DNA of 64,000 nt from Branchiostoma floridae. Lineage: Eukaryota; Chordata; Leptocardii; Amphioxiformes; Branchiostomatidae. Shown piece by piece: positions 42,901-56,100 of the stretch. Every line of letters begins with the position of its first letter. Position 1 is the first letter of the stretch. The translations under genes were made by a program, and so were the position numbers. The stretch lies in contig NC_049982.1 of NCBI RefSeq assembly GCF_000003815.2, positions 33,330,308-33,394,307 on the forward strand, written 5' to 3'. The notes under the pieces are model-generated. The model was not told the origin of the DNA and did no database searches. It saw only the letters and a list, made by a program, of their open reading frames with translations.

Positions 42901-45900
42901 CAAAGGTTTCTGTACATTACAGAACTTACCCTGCAGTAACTGTTACAGTTCTTTGGGTTGAGAGAAAGGCACAATGGAATCTGGTTATCACGCTATAATT
43001 GTGTCTGCTGTTTGAAGTTTATAGCAGCTGGACATGGACACCAGACCCAGGATGAGAAGCCATACCAGGTTACCGTGAGGAAAAACACCACACATGCGAA
43101 GGAGAAAAGAGAAGTACGATACCCCTAACGGTAGAGCTACACGGTAGCTACTTGATAGGCTCAAAGCGGAAGATGTATTTGCGGTACATGGGCTAAGATG
43201 TGAGAAAAGGTGAAGAGACGGTGTTAGTGTGAGGGCAAAACCACCACGATACATGTTAGCTGCCCACACTGCTGGGGTACCCACCGCTTGACCACCACCC
43301 TCGTACGTTGCTGGGAGGGTTGAGCGATACCCAGAGCTTAGGTACATGGACTGGGTTCTGTACAGGTAGGGCCGATCAAGCCGGTCCGAATGATCAGAAT
43401 CAGTCCCATAGTTAACGGACAGGGATCTGCGGAGCTGTGGCCCCTGCTCAACAACCACCATGCATGTCCGAGGGATGTCAGAAGAAGACGGTAGAGGGGA
43501 TGAAGAGGAAATAGTACCATTAGTGACAAGCTTTAGCAAACCAAGATTGGCCCACCATACCACAAGTTGACAACAGTCTGTGGTTGTAGACCAATCTATG
43601 TACTAAAGCTTGAAACTACTTAAGTAGAGTTTTAGACTCATTTATCTTCCATGATGGGATACTGTCCATCAATCATACAATACATTTGTAAATGAATATA
43701 AGTATACATTGTTGTTCCTTCATTCAATGATATAACTGGTAGTAACATTTCTCGACTGGTAAAAAATTTTTTTCCGGATGGACATTTCTACATCTTCTTT
43801 GGTAAAATTTGGTGATAGGATGTGATAGGTATAAAAACAAAGTATCATTGAAAATAATGAATTTCACTTTTTCTGGAGCAGGTTTCAAAGTTGCCAAAGA
43901 GGAACATTCTCCTACGCAGATTTGTACCTGTGCCCTAGAACACTGCTCAGTTCGTACTCTGCTTAACTGCCCATTTCCACTACTGACATCATTGCCACTA
44001 TCCAGCTGTCAACCAATCAGAGAATCTGCCCTCGTGTTGTGCAAAGGGAAAGCTTTTGCCAAATAAGATCTGGAGCAAGAGAATGCCATGTTAAATGTTT
44101 ATGCATGGGAATAAAAAAGTTTGATACAAAAAGTTGCCTTCATTATGAAACCTATGTGGTCCGAGGAAGGACCACACAGAATACGAATATACTAAACAAT
44201 AGATTCTTCATTTTTGTTCTTTCACATCTTCTTTGACCTTGGAATATTCTATGACGTTTTCCAATATTCATTTTTGTAATCCACGGCATATGTTTGGAAC
44301 AGGTGACACTTTAATTCCGGACAGTCACTCTAATTCTGGACAGCCTGTGATTTCTCCTTCTACTTTTAACCAACACCCATGATATTTCTAGATATGACAA
44401 ACATGGTCATAAAAGATATGTAGGTAACATTGATTGGTCTCCAGGGACTTGTCAAATCTGCAGAATTCTGCAGAATTCTGCGCAGAATTCTGCGACAGGC
44501 ACAGAATTCTGCAGGCAGACACAGAATTCTGTGTAGAATTCTGTGCCCATGACACAGAATTCTGTGCCCATGACACAGAATTCTGTGCCCATGACACAGA
44601 ATTCTGTGGCCACATGCAGAATTCTGTGGTTACATACAGAATTCTATGCAGACTTCTTCACATATTTGAGAGAAGTCTGTGGGTAAATTATACAATGCAC
44701 TTTACCAAATAGTCTGATCCTGACCGTCCATCACAATTAGCCATTCAAGCAAAGATAGCACAGTACTTCAACCAGGTTAGTAGTAGTTAGTAGTTCAACC
44801 AGGGCTGTCTCTAATGTTTTTTTCTTTCCCAATCATTGTTTGGGGGACAATGTTGTTAATAATATTCACTGTTGAATCTGTCATTTTAAGCCTACAAGAA
44901 TTACCATTTCCTGTCGGGTCACAGAAGCATTAGTGAACCTCCCCTAACCTTTCCCAGATGTTCCCTACCGCTCTAACCCATTCGTGGCTTCGTACCTCAT
45001 GGCAGTCGGGTGTTCTAGTTCTAGTTCGTAATCTGCAAACTTCCTGGTAGGAATATCACGCGGATGGAGGAGGCGCAGCGTCTGTACTACGCATGCGATG
45101 ATATCAACCTATGGTGACGCCTCTACCCTACCCCACATATTGTGTCTGTGCTATCTGTGAGTAGACAGCAAATGGACTTCTCTTCGGAACTTGTGGAGAA
45201 GAGAATAAATTTTCATCATACAGTTATACCTGTCTATAGTGACCACTCAAGGGACTAGAGAAATATGGCCACTGTACAGAAAATGCTGATCAATTGACCA
45301 CGAGAAATAAGTTACACATGATTTCAGTACCCACTCAGATCTTTCTCACCAAGTACCATTGTCTCGATCGTCTCAAAATTTAACTGACCCTGCTAAAGTC
45401 AAATCTACCAAAAATGATTGATATTGCCATGCGCAATATTGGTACATTCGCCAACAAAGACTTGCGCTCTAACGTTCAAGGCACGCGTACCTTCCGCTAC
45501 CGCCAAAGTGACCCTGCCGGGAACTCCAAATCCTCCCAAACTACGATATAGGCCAGGGTGACATACGGTTGCCGTTTGGTCGCAATAGGCAGTGTTTCTG
45601 TATCTACAGGACCGTGTGGCCGTGGCCGTGTTGGACAGGTGGCTGCTATAGACTACTGTATGTCTTAATGCTAAGGTCAATGGGAAAAATCCAAGGGACC
45701 GACAAAAAGGGACCACAATGGCCAGCTGGTCGCTATGCAAAGGTGGCCGCTAATACAGGTTTGACTGTATATCATCATGATCTGACCCTTTTGATGAAGA
45801 GAGTCTTGGAGAATGCATTGCAGCAGAAAAAGTGCATACAGTTGAGTATTTCTGCTGGTTTGAATAGCTTGGGGCTTGTAATTGTTGTATGCCTTTAACT

Positions 45901-48900
45901 TCTGAATGCTCATAGGTTGTTGTATGCAAAAATCATATCAAAATATGATAAAACTGCTACATTTTTACATCCTTTATTGTCCCCAGATTGCATGTGGCAA
46001 TGCAACATAATTACATACATGCATCATGTGGCATTTATGGTGAATCTGATTGGATATCAGATCTCATATGTGATTGGATATCACATATGATTTTATCTTA
46101 TGAAATTAGTCTCTCAGATAGGACATTAAATGGAGGTCCCGTGTTTGAAGAGAGCCACACCCCAAGCACGTAAAAGAACCCAACGCACTTATCGAAAAGA
46201 GTAGGGGTCATTCCTGGTCCGAGTGGATGATATAATCAGTACAAACCTGGTGTGTTATGTATAAGGTGGTTTACCGGTATGCAAAACAGACAATTGGTCC
46301 TTCAAAGTACNNNNNNNNNNNNNNNNNNNNNNNNNNNNNNNNNNNNNNNNNNNNNNNNNNNNNNNNNNNNNNNNNNNNNNNNNNNNNNNNNNNNNNNNNN
46401 NNNNNNNNNNAGTCGCTTTTGTTATTTCTTCATGGAAGAATCAGCTACTAAGCTGGGTCAATTAATTCCTGTATATTCAATTTCAATTTCAGATGCAGTC
46501 ATTGAAATGCGCTGGTATACATTGTACTGGTTTGATTCCAAAGCATACCCTCAATTATTTCAATCAATGAATAGACTCAATCATAAGTCCTAACAATTGT
46601 TGGCACATTCATCTAATCTCTAAATTTGTTTTGCAAAAGTCTATGAAAGAAAAGTATAACTATGTGGCTAAAGTATACTGTGGTTGCATTCTTCATTAGG
46701 CTCTCCTTACCTCCTGAGGGGTAACTAACAGTCCTTTCCAGTCTTCAGCTCCTATTAAAAGCATACACCTATAAAGACAGGCAGTGAGTTTACTTAGCCA
46801 TTGGTTACAGTCCCGCCCACAGAATTAAGCCAACAAGCTGTGGGGCTAAATAGACTTGTGACAGGTTCTGTGCTATCTTGATTGACAACCCCCATGCCGG
46901 CTGGGCTGTTTGGTTTGGTAACTACTTCCAGATGTTCTTAGGTCACCTAAAAATGACTGTTGTCTTCTAGCTGGCATGTTGGTGAGATGCTCAGTAACTA
47001 TGATGAATTATTTGCTACATGTGTGTGGGAAATAAATTCATATACATAATTGAAAATAGATTGTCAATTTAAATGCTTTGTTGTGACAAAGACATGATGA
47101 ATTGAGCAGAGTAGGGTAGGGTAGATTAAAGCGGTGTCACACTCTACCTTATACACATTGTGAATTTCAAAATTTTCCTTATTCGGGTTCAATAAAAAAA
47201 AAGACAATGTCCCAAGGGATAGTAATAAAAACAAAAGGTTTCTCTACATTGCCTGACTGTGTATAGGTTGGTAGATCTAGTCTTTAAGCAGACCCTACTG
47301 TGTTCTTAGAGATAGTACGAAAGCTGGCCGAAAGAGTGTAGCTGGCCATGCAAAGGGAGTCAAATGTGCACTATTTCTTGGCCAGCTTTGATACTATCTC
47401 TAAGGCACCGTAGGGTCTGCTTGGAGACTAGATAGATCTGAATACCTATATAAACCAACTACCTCCTTGGTTTAGCACAGCCATTTCAACAGTTACTCCA
47501 TGGTTTGGATTCCAGGGCCAACATGTCCCCAAGGGTAAATTAGGTCATTTGCAGCTCAGTCTGCATCATGTAGCAACTTCCTCCAAACAGCTCATTCAAA
47601 CTTGTTCTATGGGGAGCCCTGCATGGGGCTATTGTCAATAAATGCACAATTGTTCATTCTTAAATGTCCTTAATGCAGAGTTTTGCTTCCAAAGATCAGC
47701 TTGAATTGGAGAATAGAATCCCCCTGCTTCAAGGAACATTCATCAACAGTTCTGGGCCTCCCTTTACAAGTGTACTCGAAAGGCCTTTCAAGCTAGATCA
47801 TAATTAACAAAATGCTAAACTTTGGGTTGTACCAATTTGCTCCGTCGCCAAGAAAATCGGTAAGCAAGTAGAAAATAAAAGACCAGAAAGAAAGCAGACT
47901 TGTGAGTTGTGACAACTGTCTGGGTCGTTTTCAGTACTCAGCCTGTCCCAAATCAGGGAATACCTTGTACAGTAGCTAGAAGCCATTTAATTTGCCAGCA
48001 TATTTCGTGCAAACATCCGGCGTGTGCAATAATGCGAAGTTACAAAGTTGAGCCATATACTGTATACCTTCCAGCATACTGTGCACATCAAAGATTATGG
48101 GTCAGCCCAGAACAGTGTCCTGTCTAGTATTGGGATAGGTTAGACTACCAACACTATGGCAGTAAAGTACATTGTACTGTACTATGTATCCAGAGGGTAG
48201 ATACGGTTAGATCAGTCTTCAGTGACACTGAGTGACTGACAGTTGATGATCACACCGCAGGTACCGCATGTGTGTGGTGTGCAACTGGATACCAAGAACT
48301 TATAACCAGGGCAAGTACCGGGGGTATTTCTCCTTAAAACAAAAAATATTTCCAAGTGACCTTAAAATTTTTTAAATGCAATTACAGTGATTAGACAATG
48401 AAAGGATAGAACAAATTTGATTGTATGTCACAACATGTTGTCTCCCAAATCGCAATGCCGGCATTGACAGATTTTAGCGGGCGGGCGTCTCTTTGTGGTG
48501 CTGACTCACCTGGGCCCCTCTCGCCAACCTCCCACAGTATCGCTTTCTTTTGCTCCTAATAGCAATTTCATACATGTTGTCAGTATTACGCCTGTACACA
48601 GGCAGTTATTGGCCTATTTTTACCGACAGATTTTCGTGCAATTATCCGGCATTGGTGACTTTTCGTCATGCAGATATGCAAACTAACAATGGAGTGAATG
48701 ATATGGGGAGCCAGTTTGTGATTTAGGGATTCCGTGCAACTGTCCGAATTGTGCGATATAAATGCATGAACACAGACACTGACTTTTGGGCATTTTAAGG
48801 TCAGAATATGACAGATTTATCAATAATGCTTAGAGATTAATGTAAGGTAACACATTATTGTGCTACATTGTACATAAAATTTAAGTGCTCAATTAAGCTT

Positions 48901-50051
48901 CAATGAAAATATGCCAACGTCATTTAAATTTACAGGAATCCAAGGATTTGAATGATAAACAAAACAGCTCGATACATGCCTAACATGAAAAGGTGCATTT
49001 GTTCCTATATGACCCTCTTCAATGACTGCAGTAAAATAGCTGAAGACTGCCTGGATGCCACCATGCCATATTGGTTCTGATACTGGGGGGATGAAGTTTC
49101 ACTCAGCAACAGTCTCAGGCCAAGTAACAATGAGCCCCTGTACTTTTGCAAGAGTTTCTGATCATCAGGGAGATGTTCTAACATTCCAATCTTTGGCTAG
49201 GTGACAGCAGGTCATGATCAGCTCAGGGTTAATCCATAGGCTATCAGATCAGTTATGGAGTAGAGTAGAGTTCTGTAGGACCCTGTGTTGGACCATCCTG
49301 GGCCTGGGCCCTGCAACACTACTTGTAGTACTGTCCTGGCACCTCAAATACCTGGCCCCATTCATACTTGTAACTGGCTTTGCGTGGCATATTGAAATAA
49401 AGAGAAGAGTGTTTGGCTCGAAACCCAGAGATTCCAGGCTCAAATCTGCTGATACATCACTGATCTTGTGCCCTTGGGAAACTGGTGTGTTATGTGGTAA
49501 GGCAGTTTACCAGGTTATAATGCAACACAAACAATGATGTTTGAGTAAGGGACATGATTGATGTGGCCAAAGTGTTATAGAAACACTTAACCACCTTATA
49601 CACTGTATGGACCAATAGGGAAAAAAAAGAGCAAAAATATTTAACTTTCAAAATGTTACATTCCTTACAATTTGAGAAATAAGAGTTTTGTTACAGTAGC
49701 ATTTCATTATGTCTCTTCCCAGTAACTCAGTCTTTCTATAACACTGACAAAACAAGACCCGTCTCCCTGAGCTTTCAGTTTTGCCCCTCCCACTAATTCT
49801 TTCTTTTTGTTTGTAGAGGTAGAAATATATAGAACTTAATAGCAATATAGAGGTATTGCTCTGGGAGCCAAACGAGCCGCGCAGGCGTGGCCCCCTTTCA
49901 GTCACACTCAGGAAGCTGCTGCTTGGGGAAACAGGTCTGCAGGCTGGCAACTCTGTTTGGTCATGCTGGACAGGAACCTGTGGAGACACTGGTGTCACCT
50001 TTCCAAGGATGAACTGAACTGAGCAATATAGCAAGCCTTGGAAGGCACTAA

Positions 50052-50105
<54 letters not shown>

Positions 50106-53100
50106 GGGTTACTAAGGTATTGCATTGGAAAAGGTAAACGTTAAATCAATTGAAAGTTAGTTGGAGCCCAATCTTGTTCATTTTCATTGTAACTTACTCA
50201 AACCATTTAAGGTGAAAAGATAATTCATGAAGTTCAGAATTTTTGGAAGGGATGGGTGCAAATTTTTTTTTAACAGGCAAATTTCTGTCCTAGAACTGAG
50301 GGAGTGCGGTCCAAGAGAAATGTACACAGCCCAGAGACAGAAGTGTAAAACTCAGGTGTCCTTTTGGGATTTCAGTTTGACCTTTGTGTGACTCTAACAA
50401 CCCACAGACTTGGTAACCCAAAAGTTACACATTTTTGTACCATACCATGACCATTTGATTTTAGCTCCTAACACCTAGGGATTCACAGATCCAGGCCACT
50501 CTCTCTACAATATTTGAACTGCCAAACAGTCTTTTCCAGTCTATGGCTAAAAGGAAATCACAATATGAATGTCTTTGTCACGACTTTTGCATAGTTGCTT
50601 GGCGACACTTTGAACCGATTTTATGTTTAGAATCTAGTCGTTGCCAGAACGAGTGGGAGCTTTTATATCAAGTTGGACTTTGCCGTCACTGTCAGCTCGA
50701 GTTCCTTCACTGGATCAAAATTTCCCTCACTGACCAAAGATGGGTCTTTTCCATTCACTTTTTGTAGTGAAAATAGGACGTGGGGTTGGAGGCATACTAG
50801 TCAAACAGGCAATCTTACTTTCCTCGGAAACTTTATATAATAGAGCTTCGGACTTGGAGACGCTTTGCTGCACTGAAGAGCTGACTTGAAGAGCGTTCAT
50901 TCCTACCTGGCCTCTACTCTGCTCATATCAACTGTTGCCAAAATATGTACAAACACCAAAAATGAGCCAGATCCTTACATCTGCTTTGAGTTTTAGCAAA
51001 GGGCTTGTAGGTTAGCCAAAGTGAGCACAGTGGGGATAGTCTCACCCAGAGGTCAAGCAAGTAACCTCCAATCTGTGTTTGTGTAGTCCATAGGTAAACA
51101 ATCCAATGTCCTGTTCACATGGGTGAGACTAATGGGATCAACCATACATCATCAAATTTTAGGTAATAATCATAGGACTTGACAATGTTTCCAAAGAGAA
51201 CATGATGCACATGATTGTGCAAACTGTAGTCTGCTGACATTTTGATACTACAAAATGTATTTGACCTCTTACCCCTGAAACAGACACAGATGTTTCCCTT
51301 GTGGCTCAAGACTGCCAGTACACTGTGGACAGAATCTTACTAACAGTGTACAGATGCCCCTCTCACTGCTTTCAGAGTGGAAAAAATCCTTCACTTGGGA
51401 CAAATCATAAAGTTGAAGAAATGCATTGAAAAGTCAGAGGATGAAACTATCTTTACCTTTATCACAAAATATACTCTTAAGGTAAAGATAAATAAATCGT
51501 TGCCATTACCTACAGGTGCTTAACAATTTCAAAATAATCAAGTTTGTAGATCTACTTAGTTTTGCAAATGAAAGGCTGCACCAATTTAACTATTTGGTTC
51601 TTGCACATTTTCAAACAAATATGAAGTGACAGGGCATAAAAAATTGCATAAAGTCTGGGGATATAAGAATGATCAGATTTCTGCTTGAAAAGCACTACCC
51701 ACTGTACTGTAGCTACGCCTATTTGTTGACATTTATCAAAAGTACAGTGTACATGACCTGTGTACTTCTTGATTGAAAAAATTAACTGCAACGATTAATG
51801 TACCCATATTGTATTAAGAACCTTAAAAATAAAACAACTGCATTTAGATCAATTTACTGTCCTGAAATGAACGGCTTTGTAGTAATTCAATCAGATGGTG
51901 AAAATTTGCTGAATGGAAGGTGTGGTGAATTTTTTTTTCATTTTTGGAAAAATAGCAGCAGGCTGTGCAAAAAAACTATTGATTAAATTGGTGCGGTCAA
52001 AAGAATCAAGAAATGAAATTGCTGTGGTAAAAAAAGCTTAGCTAATTTCTAAGTTCACAAATTAAGAATTCTATGCACAGTTGGGACCGCATGGCGCAAT
52101 CAACAGCGCGCTGGTCTCAGGCCCAAGAGGTCCTGAGTTCAAATCTGGCGGTCTTGTGCCCTTGGGAAAGGCACTTTACACGACTTTCCTCACTTAACTC
52201 AGGTGTGAATGAGAAGCTAGCTGCGGCTAGTGGCAGTGACAGGCCTTTGTGGTGGTGACAGGCCATAGGGGCATGTTCCTGCATGACGCACCTGCCATGA
52301 CACACGAGTCAGACGCCCGCATGGCGCGTTGGTACACCCGATCCCTCGATCTCGGAAGTTAAGCAACGCGCAGTCCGGATAGTGCTTGGATGGGGGACCA
52401 ACCGAGGACGTCCGGATTGCTGTAGCCTCACGAAGTTTTCCACGAAATCGTCTTCCGGGAGGGACGTAAAACGGGGGTCCCGTGCTCGAGGAGGTGCCTC
52501 GACCACGTTAAACAGCCTCATTACTCGGCGGTTTGGACTTCTACTTCACAGAAGAACATCAACATACTACAAGTAATGCAGAATAAGGCGGGAAGACTTA
52601 TTCTTGGATCTTACCGCATATCGGTCAGGCAGATGAACAGTGTCTTATCGTGGCAGACGGTTATGGAGAGACTTTACGTTACCAACATGTGTACTTTCCA
52701 TAAAATACTCTACTTCAACCAACCTTCCACTCTTTACAGTAAACTACATCTCGTATCTCACCAACACACCTACAGCACAAGATCCGCAAAACGCAATGAC
52801 TTCAAACTACCAAAACCAAAAACAACAGCTGCAACGAAGTCTTTTGTCTACCGGTGCTCAAAATCCTACAACACTCTTCCACAACATATCAGATCATCCG
52901 TTCCATCATCCTTCAAACTACTCATCAAAGACAGGCTAAAAAGGACTCAAACATTCTGAACTGGTAGCACATTGAAATTGATGTAAATATGTATATACTA
53001 TGTAATGTTATGTGTATGTGTACCAATGTAATGTATATGTTTTAATGTATGACCCCAGGAAGAGTAGTGGATGCACATGTGTATTATAAACAATAATACT

Positions 53101-56100
53101 CATACTTTGGGTACCTACTGGCTGGCAAAATACACCAGATGATTATGATTATTATTATTATGTAGGAGAAACCCCTTGCATCCTTGGTTGGAAGTCCTCC
53201 TAGGAGACGGAAACTCCAAATAACAAATCTGCATCTGCTGGGGCCGTCTTACGTGTTGCATACAGTTGCCCCTGTAGGACTTACAGTGTAGTGCGCCAGT
53301 TGACAAGAGGGTGGAGAAGGAAGTTCACACCCCTCCTTCACTTTAAAAACTCAAGTGCAGGCCAGGCAGACAGGTCGCCTAACTCACCCTGTCTGCCTAC
53401 CATTGATCTCTACCATTGTCTTCCGAGACATTCAGATGCCAACAATGCGCATCCAAAGTTATGGTTATTTATTGCAGAGGTCCAGTTTGAAATTTGAATC
53501 ATAATTTCTTCATCTCCTAGACAAATTTGATCTTGACTCAAGCTACCTTTCCCATTTCTAATCCTAGGCCTGCAACAGGCATTAGCCCCTACACCACCCT
53601 GCCCTTGGGGAGAGGGCAGAAATTCAAGCACAGACTGAGAACAGTGTTAATGACATCTGAGCCAGTCTGACCTGACGGGGTCCTTCTTGCAGGGTTATAT
53701 TGTTGTTTGGGAATTTCAGACAGACTCAAAAGTCCTATTGTCATTATTTTCATGCAGGACTGTATTGGTTAATTTTATCATGTATGACTTTTACTACTCT
53801 ACTCTACTCTACTCTACTCTACAGTACTCTACTACCTCCAAGAAAAAAATGCTGTGACCCAGAAAACTTTTTTTTTCATGCAGAGCCTGACAGGATACAT
53901 ATACTATGTTCATTGAAGGTATCCATACTATATCAATGTTTACTTTCTAAAAAAAAATCTACTTCTCTTGTACAGAGTAAGATGTAAGATATTAAAGCGA
54001 ATAGACATGCTACAAAGAAAAAGTGTCTATTATTCAATAAAACTTATTGTTATTAATGGGCAAGTCATTTTTAACACATTTACACATGTCATGCATATTA
54101 AAAATACCGTAATGTTATATGAAATAGCTTACACAAGGCCAACATGGTGACCTTCATAGAGAACTAGGGCAATAGACAGGTACAAAGCTTGCTTTTCTAG
54201 TCACTGCAGCTGTCCAGATATGTCCAGTATCCCTGATGGGACACAGGCCTGTTGAGGCTTTGGCTGGGTCTGGGATTAAACATTACATGCCTGTCAGTCA
54301 ACTGCCACCAGCCATGTCTCAGGACCAGTGCATGTGGCAAGCTTCAATCTAGGTGGCATGTCGCTGATCTGAGTCAGGAAAGGATGTGCAATTCAGAATC
54401 TCTGAACTTTGTAGTCTCCATTGGGTAACAACTTACTAACAAGGGTCATAGTCTTATACATACAATGTCATTCATATTGTATATGTCTACAAATATTGCT
54501 GGAATCAGGTGTAATTGTCAGTGGGTTTTATGCTACATTTTTATGTTTCAGCACACTATTCTGCTGAGGGGCACATAGAATCTATAATTTGTCAATATCT
54601 GTCTGCAATTACAGCAATCAATTTGAGAAAGCCATATAGAGGCATTAATTTTCCAGTGCTCCACATTCCATTGCATTGAAAGTTTGTAGAGGCCATTCCC
54701 ACTACAATAGTCATTAGGAGGGTATGGTATCAGGGTATTGGCTCTTGTTGTGACAAGCTACAATGTAAGTGGGTGCCCCCAATGAGTTGAAGTAACTTGG
54801 TGGGTGGAGACATGACAAATCAATTCTCAACTCAAGCCTAGCAGCTTTGACTACTGTATTACACCTTCCAGGACACTGTGAGTTGGTGTGTCTACAGTTC
54901 AGTTCAAACTGCTACATTCAGGTGGTATCTGCAACTTACCCTGTCTGTAGTCATGTTAAATGAAGTTCATATGGCTAGGTAACTGGCTTGTTATGAACCA
55001 GTTTAGAGATTTCACTGCTACTTATTATAGTGCTAGAGCTTGTAGCTGGCCTGTTGAGTTTGTGCCGCACCAACCTGTTGAAAGTTCCCCCAGCCTATGC
55101 TAGTCAACTGGGTGGGTGGGCTACACTGCCAGCAGCATAGAGATAGTGACAGGCTCCTGATGCTATGGTGCCAGGGAAAAATTGTTTACAAATCGTCCTA
55201 GGTTTCTCCTTTTCTTTTCAACTTGTTGCCATGTTGGAAACGTCTGCAAAATATGCTTATTTGCCCTTTCATTTGTCCAATGAAATTCTTGCTACAGTTT
55301 GTATAAGCATATCCTGTCCTAATATGTTTTCCCAACACTCTACAGAAACATACAATGATACAGTATGTTTCTGTATATTTCTGCGAGTGTGATGATACAA
55401 TTCAAATGTTGGTCAGAAGTGTGTCCCGACAGAGGATGGACTGAAGTTTTGCCGACTTTAAACATCAAATCATTATTGAAGTATCACATGAAGCCAGGAT
55501 ACCTAGCATTATAAGCACATTGGAGTGGATCATCACCATATTGCTGCTCTGTGTAATCACAGTTGAACGTTACTCTACAAAATTACCTGTTCTTAATCTT
55601 GTTTATTATATAGCAATTGAAAACTGCTACTAGTCGCTCCCCGCAAGAGGCACTAAGCACTGTTAGCATACGACCGCACCACTCAGAACACAGGACTGTG
55701 TACCATCCCTCCAATAGGGCATCAAATGGAGGTCCCGTGTTTTAGGAGAGCCACACCTCGAGCACCGTGATTTAAGAACCACCACATTTATGAAAAAGAG
55801 TCAACCCAGTTTCATTGAAAATGCCTTCACATAAAGCTTGATATCTAGGTCATCAGACAAAAATTGCATCACCATGTCAGCCTTTGCTGGACGACCAACA
55901 ATTACACCTCACCTGGCTTTTTAGGAAATTTAAAAAATCTCTACACAGTTAAAATGATTATCAAGCCATAGAAAGAAAAGCACATAATTCAGGCATATTA
56001 CCCTTACACGAATCCTGACCAGATTGGAACAGATAACAGCCTGGCTGAAATTTCCATTTTACATTTCATGCACAAGCAGTCACCAGTTCTGAATTATTAT

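Noticed and set aside
42988..43563. 191-residue minus-strand open frame as an independent gene
   Set aside because: No family match, and the second half turns hydrophobic and low-complexity without support. I kept only the Ser/Arg-rich part as a low-confidence exon candidate.
44434..44712. Cys/Phe-rich peptide [11 protein letters not shown] as a repeat protein
   Set aside because: It is generated by the CAGAATTCTG palindrome array and appears on both strands and in both inverted copies.
49648..50055. 135-residue minus-strand open frame as an independent gene
   Set aside because: Only its first 23 codons after a good acceptor look exon-like. The rest includes simple sequence and runs towards the AT microsatellite.
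52081..52300. tRNA gene
   Set aside because: Only box-A/box-B-like segments match; the stems do not pair as a tRNA, and the body and tail recur at other loci, so it is a SINE.
52308..52428. Functional 5S rRNA gene
   Set aside because: Full-length alignment but too many differences in helices and control regions, single copy, and a SINE tail follows.
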